A stretch of DNA of 6,887 nucleotides from Candidatus Woesearchaeota archaeon (GCA_016181345.1 JACOZM010000038.1:1-6887); one strand, 5' to 3'. Counted from the first letter of the stretch, positions 1 to 5,787 are shown. The notes: generated from the letters alone by a model not told the origin. Numbers and translations are program-made.

Positions 1-1
1 T

Positions 2-337
2 TTTCGGAACGAGCCACAAGAGTTTGAGAAATTCGTACAATTATTTATTAAAAATTATACAGGACAAGATTCAAAAAATGCCTTAATAAATGCTGCTAAA
101 AGCTTAGTTCGCCAGTGGGAGAAAGAAGTATTAGACCTTCGAAGAGAAATACACCCCTATTTAGAAATCAGTAAAACTATTGAAGAAACAATGCCTTACA
201 TTAGCAGTGAAGATTTAGAGTTAATTAAAAAGTTGGGAGATGGTGTTCAAGAACAATTGGACCAATATAGAATAGGATTAGATAGAGCACAGTATGATTT
301 TGAAGATGCATCAAACTTTCTTAATCTTAGTGACTAA
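2..337 (+). CDS. 3' end of a helical protein of unknown function (5' truncated)
   Basis: An open frame enters from the left edge and runs 111 codons to TAA at 335-337; the start lies outside the window. The visible part is strongly helical and charged, with no membrane segment, signal peptide, cysteine or metal-binding motif. It contains amphipathic stretches such as LVRQWEKEVLDLRREI and LIKKLGDGVQEQLDQY, so a helical bundle or coiled-coil tail is plausible. The codon pattern (AT-rich third positions, no internal stops in 336 nt) supports a real gene. I do not recognise the family. The next gene is in the same direction 93 nt downstream but has its own TATA box, so the two are probably not one operon. 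A small TCTTAG-TGA-CTAAGA dyad (325-339) spans the stop codon; its role is unknown. Confidence 0.7.
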   Translation, partial: FRNEPQEFEKFVQLFIKNYTGQDSKNALINAAKSLVRQWEKEVLDLRREIHPYLEISKTIEETMPYISSEDLELIKKLGDGVQEQLDQYRIGLDRAQYDFEDASNFLNLSD

Positions 338-400
338 GAATCTAGTTAGACATCAATTTATCCCGTTATCATTTTAACTAAGATTAAAGTCTTCGAATAG

Positions 401-408
401 TTTATACT
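401..408 (+). promoter_or_regulatory. Archaeal box A (TATA) for the gene at 431
   Basis: TTTATACT is centred 26.5 bp before the ATG at 431, which puts the predicted transcription start on or next to the ATG (leaderless mRNA). It is preceded by CGAATAG as a weak BRE-like element. This spacing rules against the upstream TTG at 410, which would lie before the RNA start. Confidence 0.55.
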
Positions 409-430
409 GTTGGTTGTTTTAGATAAGAGT

Positions 431-1003
431 ATGACTATTTGTTCAGGATCACTAAGTTCGGTTGGAAATTTTTGGTTTTATGGAGTAATACCATTAGTTA
501 TAGTAATACTATTGATCATGGTGATGGTATTGATCTATCTTTCTGTTCATAACAAAATATCATTGAAGAAGAGAGGAATAGTTATAATTATCATGATTAT
601 AGGTGCTGTTTTAATTGGAATACTATATCTCTTAACGATATCCATGAATGATTCTTGCCAGGAGATTATAGAGCCGAAAAAGATAAATGATTTTCATCAG
701 AAAATAAATTCAAAGGAGGAAGCTATCCTTATTTTTCAAGATTATTTCTCACGAGATAAACGATTACAACGGATAAAAATGCAGGAGGAAGAGGCATATA
801 ACTACTTTATGGGTTCTATTTCTCAGAATGTTATTGAAGAAGAAAGGAAAGAGCTGGGAGAAGAAGAAGGGCAAGCTAGAGAACATGGAAAAGAAGAGTG
901 GAATGGAGAAGAGAAGTTCTATTGGCTCTATGGATTGAATGAGCCTTACAAATATATTCTTAACGATAATGGAGAATTGTTTAAGCAATGGTTAGGGGAT
1001 TAA
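431..1003 (+). CDS. Two-helix membrane protein with PepSY-like outer domain
   Basis: A 190-residue protein. Two long hydrophobic helices lie at about residues 18-39 and 49-70, joined by a basic loop (HNKISLKKRG). By the positive-inside rule that loop is cytoplasmic, so both ends face outward. The C-terminal domain begins KINSKEEAILIFQDYF and ends FYWLYGL..PYKYILNDNGELF. This resembles the PepSY layout: a helix rich in EEAI, then strands ending in an 'nGel' turn. A very acidic insert (about 136-161, with runs of E and K) separates the two halves. PepSY domains are small extracytoplasmic modules linked to peptidase inhibition; the assignment here rests on pattern only and the role is unknown. 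The frame also stays open from TTG at 410, but the ATG at 431 is favoured by its TATA box spacing. It converges on the HEPN gene, 42 nt away. Alternative: an archaeal membrane protein of unknown family. Confidence 0.65.
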   Translation: MTICSGSLSSVGNFWFYGVIPLVIVILLIMVMVLIYLSVHNKISLKKRGIVIIIMIIGAVLIGILYLLTISMNDSCQEIIEPKKINDFHQKINSKEEAILIFQDYFSRDKRLQRIKMQEEEAYNYFMGSISQNVIEEERKELGEEEGQAREHGKEEWNGEEKFYWLYGLNEPYKYILNDNGELFKQWLGD

Positions 1004-1041
1004 TAGTTTAGATAGGATAAGGAAAAATGAGCTCTCTTGGG

Positions 1042-1064
1042 CATTTTAGTTGTCCTCTAAAATG
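1042..1064. terminator. Stem-loop at the convergent 3' ends
   Basis: CATTTTAG (1042-1049) and CTAAAATG (1057-1064) form a perfect 8-bp stem with a 7-nt loop. It overlaps the HEPN stop codon (1046-1048) and lies 39 nt after the stop of the plus-strand gene. A T5 run follows on the minus strand at about 1023-1027. Archaeal termination usually depends on T-runs rather than hairpins, so this may be a termination or mRNA 3'-end element for either gene, or chance in AT-rich DNA. Confidence 0.3.
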
Positions 1065-1573
1065 AGTGATATTTTCGCCACAAATTCTGTGGCATTATCA
1101 AATATTTCCCGCAACCTTCTTTCAGTATAAGTCTTAATTGCAGAATATCGTGCAATGTGGCTCTCGGTTTTAGCATCTTCAAAAAAGTGAACATATTCAT
1201 CCTCAAAAATTTTATGCGACTGATTAAGAATCTCTAAATCCTCTCTCTGCAATTTGTCAGGAACTAAAAGATGTCCAATAGCAATCTGAGCAGCATCATG
1301 GTCATCAACTTCATAACCCTTGAACAAAATTGCTGCCTTTGCTGCGTAAAGCATTGAGTAGTAGGAAATAGTGATTGCCCAATAATCCCAGTGGAGTTTT
1401 GGTGGCTGATCTTTAGTTGGCATTATTTCTTTAACATGCTTTGCGATGAGCAAACTATTCTCTGCTTTTGTGAGAAATAGCTTAATCTTAAAAGTTTCTT
1501 GTGATTTTTTTATTCGGTTCTCAATAAGTGCTGTTTTGAACATATTTGTGTATGCTTTTCGGTCAAATTCCAT
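1046..1573 (-). CDS. HEPN-domain protein (partner of the MNT nucleotidyltransferase)
   Basis: A 175-residue helical protein. The signature lies at residues 66-95 (AITISYYSMLYAAKAAILFKG, then DDHDAA), matching HEPN proteins of the PF05168 type. It is followed by more helices (VPDKLQREDLEIL) and a basic C-terminal helix (YTERRLREIFDNATEF). HEPN proteins are often ribonuclease toxins encoded directly after an MNT nucleotidyltransferase that neutralises them. Here the canonical RNase motif Rx4-6H is not visible: no His follows an Arg at the right distance, so catalytic activity is doubtful. It could act instead as a partner or substrate-binding subunit of the transferase. The start is taken as ATG 1573, which overlaps the MNT gene by 11 nt with a weak GGTTGG upstream. 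An in-frame GTG at 1588 would add five residues and has no visible ribosome site. Translational coupling to MNT is likely. Confidence 0.85.
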   Translation of the reverse strand: MEFDRKAYTNMFKTALIENRIKKSQETFKIKLFLTKAENSLLIAKHVKEIMPTKDQPPKLHWDYWAITISYYSMLYAAKAAILFKGYEVDDHDAAQIAIGHLLVPDKLQREDLEILNQSHKIFEDEYVHFFEDAKTESHIARYSAIKTYTERRLREIFDNATEFVAKISLILEDN

Positions 1574-2135
1574 TGAAAACCAACCCACAAAATGATTCTG
1601 GATTATTTAATATGATATGGGTTTTTAATACTTGTTTTCCGACGTTCTCATCTTTATCGTGAATCATTTTTTTAAATTCTTTTACTGTAACAAAAATGGG
1701 ATTAATCTTCTTCTTAAACAAAACCTCATATTTGGAGAAAGAGAGAGATTTTTTTCCATCTTTATTAATAATCAATAGGTCAATATCGCTTTTTCCTGTT
1801 TCTTTTCCTTTAGCATAACTCCCAAAAAGAACAACAATATCTTTCATACTTAATTCAGCAGCAATTTTCTTAATAATTGGTTGTTTCTGGAGAAATTCTT
1901 TTTTCTCTTCATCTGAAGAGATAGTAAGATGAGCTTTAACCACGGGATTAGTGGTCTTTAAACAGATGGTTTTAGATTTTCCAACAACCAAAACTTCTAA
2001 AATATCTCTCATATTCTGAACTGTTCTGTAAAAACTGGCGTAGGGAATGTTAATTAACTTACTCAATTCATGCATAGTAAAACATTGACCTACGTTCTTA
2101 CCAAGATAATTGACAATTTTAAGCTTGTTATCCAT
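1563..2135 (-). CDS. MNT-type nucleotidyltransferase with N-terminal winged helix
   Basis: A 190-residue, two-domain protein. Residues 1-70 form a winged helix: FTMHELSKLINI, then PYASFYRTVQNM as recognition helix, then a wing with VLVVGKSKTICLK. Residues about 98-155 form a minimal nucleotidyltransferase fold with LFGSYAKG and SDIDLLI. This gives an intact GSx10DxD motif (G105-S106, D117, D119). The usual third acidic residue on the later strand is not obvious (INPIFVT), as far as I recall common in this subgroup. In characterised HEPN/MNT pairs the MNT AMPylates and silences the HEPN toxin. The winged helix suggests this protein also binds DNA, probably its own promoter, where repeats cover the start codon. 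ATG 2135 lies 30 bp from a strong TATA box, so the mRNA is almost leaderless. The HEPN gene follows with an overlap. Confidence 0.9.
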   Translation of the reverse strand: MDNKLKIVNYLGKNVGQCFTMHELSKLINIPYASFYRTVQNMRDILEVLVVGKSKTICLKTTNPVVKAHLTISSDEEKKEFLQKQPIIKKIAAELSMKDIVVLFGSYAKGKETGKSDIDLLIINKDGKKSLSFSKYEVLFKKKINPIFVTVKEFKKMIHDKDENVGKQVLKTHIILNNPESFCGLVFNGI

Positions 2136-2157
2136 AATTGGATAATATTATCCATAA
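2128..2157. promoter_or_regulatory. Candidate autoregulatory operator (direct repeats plus palindrome)
   Basis: TTATCCATAA occurs twice, at 2128-2137 and 2148-2157, exactly 20 bp apart (about two helical turns). Between and including parts of them lies the perfect 14-bp palindrome GGATAATATTATCC (2140-2153). The array covers the predicted RNA start and the ATG (2133-2135) of the MNT gene, just downstream of its TATA box. A protein bound here would block initiation. The winged-helix domain of the MNT protein is the obvious candidate; that link is inference. Confidence 0.5.
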
Positions 2158-2159
2158 CT

Positions 2160-2176
2160 GATATATAAATCTTTCT
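2160..2176 (-). promoter_or_regulatory. Strong BRE/TATA promoter of the MNT-HEPN operon
   Basis: Read on the minus strand this is AGAAAGATTTATATATC: a purine-rich BRE-like part followed by TTTATATA (2162-2169). It is centred 30.5 bp before the ATG at 2135, giving a leader of only a few nucleotides. The same 17-mer with one change precedes the YIP1 gene. Confidence 0.7.
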
Positions 2177-2177
2177 C

Positions 2178-2220
2178 GGAGTTTACTAAAAAGTGACTCC
2201 TGCGCTTTTTCTTTGTAAAC
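2178..2220. repeat. Overlapping inverted repeats in the divergent intergenic region
   Basis: Two alternative dyads overlap here. One pairs GGAGT (2178-2182) with ACTCC (2196-2200), with an inner ACT-AAAA-AGT hairpin. The other pairs GTTTAC+AAAAAG (2181-2193) with CTTTTT+GTAAAC (2205-2220). The region lies upstream of both divergent promoters' expected RNAs, so it would act as DNA rather than RNA unless an unseen transcript exists. The AT-rich composition makes chance dyads possible. Confidence 0.25.
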
Positions 2221-2250
2221 CTCGCCTAACAAAGGCATACGTTAAACCAA

Positions 2251-2270
2251 AGAAAGCAACCTTTATTAAC
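2251..2270 (+). promoter_or_regulatory. BRE/TATA promoter of the gene at 2292
   Basis: AGAAAGCAAC is followed by CTTTATTAAC; TTTATTAA (2262-2269) is centred 26.5 bp before ATG 2292, the geometry of a leaderless archaeal mRNA. This fixes the start at 2292 although the frame stays open upstream. The same decamer CTTTATTAAC recurs upstream of the HRDC gene (5759-5768). Confidence 0.6.
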
Positions 2271-2291
2271 TCAACCAGACTTCTAGAATAT

Positions 2292-2885
2292 ATGAACCTT
2301 AAAAAGAGCTTGATCATTATTGCAATTGCCGTAATATATGCTCTATTTATCGGCTATGGGATTGAAGTTTTTCACGACAGTCCAAAGTCAGAAGAATTCT
2401 GCCCTAATGTTTACAATATCTTAAATCAAGAAGATTGTGTTGCAGCTGGAGGTACTTGGCGACCACAATACTGTGAAAATGGAGTTGCAACTGATAGTAG
2501 AGATATTGGGGCTTCTGGAAATGCTGAAGGATCAGAGGCTAAAGCAATTAAGCCAAGTCCTGTGCCAGTATCCACCTTCGGCTACTGTGAGACTAAGAGC
2601 AGTTGCTATGAAGATTTTGCTTTAGTGATGAGCAACCATAATAAGATTGTCTTTATTGTTGCCGCTATTTTTGGGATTTTAGCCGTTGTAGCTGGAATGA
2701 TCCTTAAAAAAGAAGGAGTCAACGATGGATTTGTTGCTGGAGGAATTATCTTAATCCTTTATGGAACAATACGATATTGGCAGCATGCTAATGATATATT
2801 GAAGTTTGTTCTCTTAGGCATAGTGTTAAGTGTTTTGATCTGGATAGGGTATAAGAAGTTGGATAGCCGACAAAGTAAGAAGTAA
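2292..2885 (+). CDS. Four-helix membrane protein with Cys-containing outer loop
   Basis: A 197-residue protein with four predicted membrane helices: about 6-24, 118-138, 146-161 and 170-187. Between helix 1 and helix 2 is a loop of about 90 residues with five cysteines (C37, C49, C61, C99, C105), a CVAAGGTW motif and a low-complexity stretch (GASGNAEGSEAKAIKPSPVPV). The short basic N-terminus (MNLKK) places this loop outside the cell. The GIEVFHDSPK start of the loop and the YGTIRYW and WIGYKKLD segments resemble an uncharacterised family that I recall from DPANN archaea and candidate-phyla bacteria; function unknown. The start is set by the TATA box 26.5 bp upstream, and helix 1 then begins at residue 6. 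An upstream in-frame start would add 33 unlikely residues. It is transcribed divergently from the MNT operon and followed by T-rich DNA (2889-2897). Confidence 0.75.
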   Translation: MNLKKSLIIIAIAVIYALFIGYGIEVFHDSPKSEEFCPNVYNILNQEDCVAAGGTWRPQYCENGVATDSRDIGASGNAEGSEAKAIKPSPVPVSTFGYCETKSSCYEDFALVMSNHNKIVFIVAAIFGILAVVAGMILKKEGVNDGFVAGGIILILYGTIRYWQHANDILKFVLLGIVLSVLIWIGYKKLDSRQSKK

Positions 2886-2925
2886 ATATTTTCTTTGATT
2901 AGAAGGAAAAAGGTGTTCAGAAACA

Positions 2926-2933
2926 TTTATATC
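2926..2933 (+). promoter_or_regulatory. TATA box of the gene at 2957
   Basis: TTTATATC, preceded by a BRE-like CAGAAACA, is centred 27.5 bp before ATG 2957, again predicting a leaderless or 1-2 nt leader mRNA. Confidence 0.6.
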
Positions 2934-2956
2934 CCTCAAAATACTTCTGTTAAATC

Positions 2957-4369
2957 ATGTCGAAGAAACTGTCCGATAGAGTTCAAGAAGCGATTGACTG
3001 GATCGCTTCAGAGTATAAGTTTTTACAGGATCTACATTATCGGCTAAGTATTTTGAGTAAATTCTATATTGCAAAATTAGCTTTGATTCATCGGACTTCT
3101 GATGAGCAACGACGAAAACAATTGCAGAAAGAATTAGTTCAAGAAGCAAATCTCCATAAATCTCTAGTTGTTGCCAGATATATTGGCAAGGCTGAACGGA
3201 GAGCCAATAGGCCGATCCACGATATCTTAAAAGCGTTGCATGAAGTTCATGATTCAAATATTGAGAGAATAGCACGGGAAGTAGATATTCCCAACAAGCT
3301 TCTTCTCAAGGATACGTCCATCTATTTTGGAACGCTGCATAAGCATCTGAAGCGGTTAAACAGGTCTGTAAACCTGGAAGCCAAGTATCCCGATAGGTCA
3401 ACCGAAGCAAAAATTCAGCAGGAATTGAAAGAGCTTGAAACGGAAGTTGGAGCATTAGAAACGTCAGCCGCTACTTTAGAAGCAGGATTGAAGAAAATCA
3501 AGGAAAGGATGCCGATAGTTGATTTGTCGAGAAGAAGAGCTTTAGGAAAATTTGCACTAGGCGCTGGGACTGTGGTCGCTGCTGGAATAGGATTACCAAG
3601 ATCTGCTCGTGCTCAAGAAGTTCCTTATGAAGAGTGGGAGGATATCTTCGGTAAATCGCCAGCCACGATTACTGAAGATGGCTTCTTGACTAGTCCTCGA
3701 TTTCAAAAAGGAGGAGATAATTTTAATTTTATTCGTCATGGCTTCAGCGCATTTGAATTCATCGGAGGAAAAGGCGGTCTTATTGTCGGGCCAGTTAATG
3801 GTGTTTTTGACTTAAGAAGTGTTGAGCCGTTTCAGCATAATCCTGAACTAGGCTTAGTTCACTTTACCTATACAGACATCTGGATACATTGGGCTTTACG
3901 TCTTGCTCGACAATTATCTACTTTAGATACTTTGAAAGTGATTGCTCATTTTAAAAACACTTATGAGGGCAATCCAGAATCTAGAAAAGGACCATTCGCA
4001 ATGAACCTGAAGTTTAAACTTCCAACCGGAGGAAGGCTCTTAGACATAGAAGTTCAGTTTAATATTAATATCCATAAAAAAGGCTTCTTTGAAGAAAAAG
4101 ATTCTTGTACGTATGATATTTTGATCAATCATTATAATCATGAAGAGTTCATTGAAGAAGTCTTCATCAAAGCACGGGAGAAAGGATGTTCGAATAAACC
4201 TTATGTGATTATGGGTTCAGCTAAAAATTATAAAGAAGAAGATTTAACCAAATACTCTGAGCATCATATACAATTGCCTGGAGACTATTGTGAAGGTACT
4301 ACTCATGCTATCGTTCATTTCTTAGGAAGAGAAAAGCCAAAAGAGGAAGGAAAAGAAGAGAAGAAATAA
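2957..4369 (+). CDS. Large protein with an internal twin-arginine (Tat) signal
   Basis: A 470-residue protein in three parts. Residues 1-184 are helical and highly charged, with no membrane helix; they contain GKAERRANRPIHDILKALHEVHD and a coiled coil at about 150-182. Residues 185-219 read as a textbook Tat signal peptide: SRRRALGKF, then a hydrophobic A/G-rich core, then ARA before Q220, a good signal-peptidase site. Residues 220-470 are a mixed alpha/beta domain with three cysteines (C384, C411, C445), a YTDIWIHWALRLAR helix and a Lys/Glu-rich tail; I recognise no family. The Tat segment would normally be N-terminal. Either the whole protein is made and the segment anchors or exports the C-terminal part, or translation also starts at ATG 3509 (M185), directly before the signal. 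No strong promoter or ribosome site is seen there. The TATA box supports the full-length start at 2957. The histidine phosphatase follows 53 nt downstream. Confidence 0.8.
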   Translation: MSKKLSDRVQEAIDWIASEYKFLQDLHYRLSILSKFYIAKLALIHRTSDEQRRKQLQKELVQEANLHKSLVVARYIGKAERRANRPIHDILKALHEVHDSNIERIAREVDIPNKLLLKDTSIYFGTLHKHLKRLNRSVNLEAKYPDRSTEAKIQQELKELETEVGALETSAATLEAGLKKIKERMPIVDLSRRRALGKFALGAGTVVAAGIGLPRSARAQEVPYEEWEDIFGKSPATITEDGFLTSPRFQKGGDNFNFIRHGFSAFEFIGGKGGLIVGPVNGVFDLRSVEPFQHNPELGLVHFTYTDIWIHWALRLARQLSTLDTLKVIAHFKNTYEGNPESRKGPFAMNLKFKLPTGGRLLDIEVQFNINIHKKGFFEEKDSCTYDILINHYNHEEFIEEVFIKAREKGCSNKPYVIMGSAKNYKEEDLTKYSEHHIQLPGDYCEGTTHAIVHFLGREKPKEEGKEEKK

Positions 4370-4389
4370 ACTCAAAAATATGATCTAAA

Positions 4390-4397
4390 TTTTATTG
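4390..4397 (+). promoter_or_regulatory. Probable TATA box of the histidine phosphatase gene
   Basis: TTTTATTG is centred 29.5 bp before ATG 4423, implying a leader of a few nucleotides. It is weaker than the other boxes in the window; read-through from the upstream gene is also possible. Confidence 0.4.
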
Positions 4398-4422
4398 AGG
4401 GATATAGTTAAAGAGAAGAACA

Positions 4423-4965
4423 ATGACAATTATCATTACTTATTTTGTGCATGGAACTACTCTAGATAATGAACAAGGAATTTCTACCGGACAAGGTCAA
4501 GGAAAATTGTCTCCTTTAGGAATTACGCAATCAAAAGAATTATATCAATTCCTGCAGAGTAAAAAGAAAAAGTATGATATTATATTCTGTTCTGATTTAA
4601 CCAGAGCTATTGAATCTGCTAGAATCATGTTTCCAGATCAGGAGATTATCCAGGATAAAAGGTTACGGGAAGGCCATTATGGAAAACTGAATGGAGCTAA
4701 AGAGGATAAGGTTGTCTATGAAGAGCATATCCACAAACCATTTCCAATGGGAGAATCATTAGTAGATGTAGAAAAAAGAATGAGATCTTTCTTAACCTTT
4801 TTGAAAGAAAATTATAATCATAAAAATATAGCTATCGTTGCCCATAAAGCTCCGCAATTGGCCTTAGATGTCCTGTTGAAAGGGAAAAACTGGAAAGAAG
4901 CTCTTCATGAAGATTGGAGAAAAACAAAAAAATGGAAGCCAGGATGGAAATATGTTCTTGAATGA
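4423..4965 (+). CDS. Histidine phosphatase family protein (FVHG variant)
   Basis: A 180-residue soluble protein with the phosphoglycerate mutase-like fold in the expected order. ITYFVHGTT contains nucleophile-position H10. LSPLGITQSKEL is the usual 'LtelGreQA' helix. CSDLTRAIESA carries R61, LREGHYG carries E83 in the proton-donor position, GESLVDVEKRM is the usual GES helix, and IAIVAHKAP carries H141. The striking difference is the first motif: Arg of RHG is replaced by Val (V9), so one of the two phosphate-clamping arginines is missing. From memory the FVHG/FVHS form recurs in related archaeal and candidate-phyla proteins, so it is probably a subfamily trait rather than decay. Substrate unknown; the size suggests a small-molecule phosphatase. 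Three Trp near the C-terminus (W165, W171, W175) are typical of that subgroup as I recall it. A T5 run follows the stop. Confidence 0.88.
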   Translation: MTIIITYFVHGTTLDNEQGISTGQGQGKLSPLGITQSKELYQFLQSKKKKYDIIFCSDLTRAIESARIMFPDQEIIQDKRLREGHYGKLNGAKEDKVVYEEHIHKPFPMGESLVDVEKRMRSFLTFLKENYNHKNIAIVAHKAPQLALDVLLKGKNWKEALHEDWRKTKKWKPGWKYVLE

Positions 4966-4970
4966 TTTTT
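4966..4970 (+). terminator. T5 run after the phosphatase stop codon
   Basis: TTTTT directly follows the TGA at 4963-4965. Short T-runs are the core archaeal termination signal, but five Ts are weak and no hairpin is seen. Confidence 0.25.
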
Positions 4971-5013
4971 AGCAGAGGAGTTAGTGCATTATTTTAAATG
5001 GGTTAATAATTCT

Positions 5014-5047
5014 AAAAAGAAATACGTCAAAGAAAATAAGTCTAAAA
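5014..5047 (-). terminator. T-rich termination tract after the YIP1 gene
   Basis: Read on the minus strand, the 50 nt after the YIP1 stop carry T4 (5044-5047), T4 (5033-5036) and T5 (5014-5018) runs, as expected for an archaeal terminator. The rest of the 95-nt gap between the convergent genes (4966-5060) holds nothing else I can identify. Confidence 0.4.
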
Positions 5048-5060
5048 GGAAGTTTTCGGT

Positions 5061-5681
5061 CTAGATTAAATTAGCGGCTAAACCTTGAGTTAGTTCGCCA
5101 CTGATAGCAGTTAAGAAGAAAAAAGATATCATGAGCCCAGCCAAAGCTAAGAAGAAGAAAAATAATGCTGGGAAGAGATACATCATCAATGCTTTCTTCT
5201 GCGGAATACCATGGACTTTTTCTGTTCCCACGACCAATAAAAACAAGTCATAAATCCAAACTAAAGCCCCAAGAACTGGAACCCAGCCTAATAATAGCTT
5301 AGGAGTTTGTGCATAGACTGAAAGTTGATAGGTCTTCTCATAAGTTTCTTTTCCATCAAAGATCATGATCCAAAGGTGAAGAATACCTGCCCAGACAAAA
5401 CTAAGCCCTAGTAAAAAGAGGTAGATCAAGATGGCAGTCATAAATAAAGCTCCGAAACTTAATTTTGCTAACGGGACAGTAATACCTAAAAAATTCTCAA
5501 GAGCGTCAGCATAATAACTACTCCACATCCTTCCAAAAGTAAAACTAAAGAATGCGGGAATTAGAGATAGTAAAGCATAATACTTCAGCGCGTTTTCTAT
5601 GCCTGATTCTTTTTTTAAGTTGGAAAAGAATTTATGAGGATCTAACAACAGAGATTTTATTTTGTTGATAAGGAAATTCAT
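5061..5681 (-). CDS. YIP1-family integral membrane protein
   Basis: A 206-residue membrane protein. The N-terminus has the family's amphipathic pattern INKIKSLLLDPHKFFSNLKK, followed by about five hydrophobic helices (near 32-50, 71-92, 94-109, 129-152 and 165-192). The segment TYQLSVYAQTPKLLLGWVPVLGALVWIYDLFLLVVG and the following KVHGI..KALMMYLFP match the conserved core of prokaryotic YIP1/Yip1-like proteins (PF04893). There, as in this case, a Tyr/Ser-x-P helix precedes a Gly-rich turn. Their prokaryotic role is not established; eukaryotic relatives act in vesicle traffic with Rab GTPases, which should not be carried over. Two ATGs are adjacent (5684 and 5681). The TATA box is centred 25.5 bp from 5681 but only 22.5 from 5684, so 5681 fits a leaderless start better. 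It diverges from the HRDC gene and appears monocistronic. Confidence 0.85.
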   Translation of the reverse strand: MNFLINKIKSLLLDPHKFFSNLKKESGIENALKYYALLSLIPAFFSFTFGRMWSSYYADALENFLGITVPLAKLSFGALFMTAILIYLFLLGLSFVWAGILHLWIMIFDGKETYEKTYQLSVYAQTPKLLLGWVPVLGALVWIYDLFLLVVGTEKVHGIPQKKALMMYLFPALFFFFLALAGLMISFFFLTAISGELTQGLAANLI

Positions 5682-5700
5682 CATTTTAAGATTATTTAAA

Positions 5701-5717
5701 GATATATAAACCTTTCT
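5701..5717 (-). promoter_or_regulatory. Strong BRE/TATA promoter of the YIP1 gene
   Basis: On the minus strand AGAAAGGTTTATATATC matches the MNT promoter in 16 of 17 positions. The TATA core (5703-5710) reads as TATATAAA on the plus strand, so it might also serve the divergent HRDC gene. Confidence 0.7.
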
Positions 5718-5759
5718 TGAGGGCCGATCTTGAATTTTTTTAGTGATTAGGCTTAAAAC

Positions 5760-5767
5760 TTTATTAA
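5760..5767 (+). promoter_or_regulatory. Possible TATA box of the HRDC-BRO operon
   Basis: TTTATTAA lies inside the decamer CTTTATTAAC, also found before the gene at 2292. It is centred 24.5 bp before ATG 5788 and 30.5 bp before ATG 5794. If used, the GTG at 5743 would lie upstream of the RNA start. An alternative is the TATATAAA at 5703-5710. Confidence 0.4.
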
Positions 5768-5787
5768 CGCCGGAGTTTGAAAAAAAG

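Noticed and set aside
764..988. Minus-strand open frame opposite the PepSY-like gene
   Set aside because: It mirrors the E/K-rich part of the plus-strand gene, giving an F/S-rich low-complexity product with no promoter.
2224..2247. GCCTAAC ... GTTAAAC, resembling the outer core sites of an integron attC
   Set aside because: Only about 10 bp separate the two boxes, far too short for attC, and no integrase or cassette is present.
2193..2291. N-terminal extension of the four-helix membrane protein
   Set aside because: The 33 extra residues lack family character and lie upstream of the TATA box predicted to drive the ATG at 2292.
2437..2625. Overlapping plus-strand frame inside the membrane protein gene
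   Set aside because: Short shadow frame with no promoter or ribosome site and no recognisable domain.
2955..3275. Minus-strand frame opposite the start of the Tat-signal protein
   Set aside because: Complement of a helical coding region; it ends at the promoter of the plus-strand gene and shows no family features.
5743..5787. GTG start and 15-residue extension of the HRDC protein
   Set aside because: No ribosome site, and upstream of the RNA start if the TTTATTAA box is used. It remains possible if the TATATAAA at 5703-5710 is the promoter.
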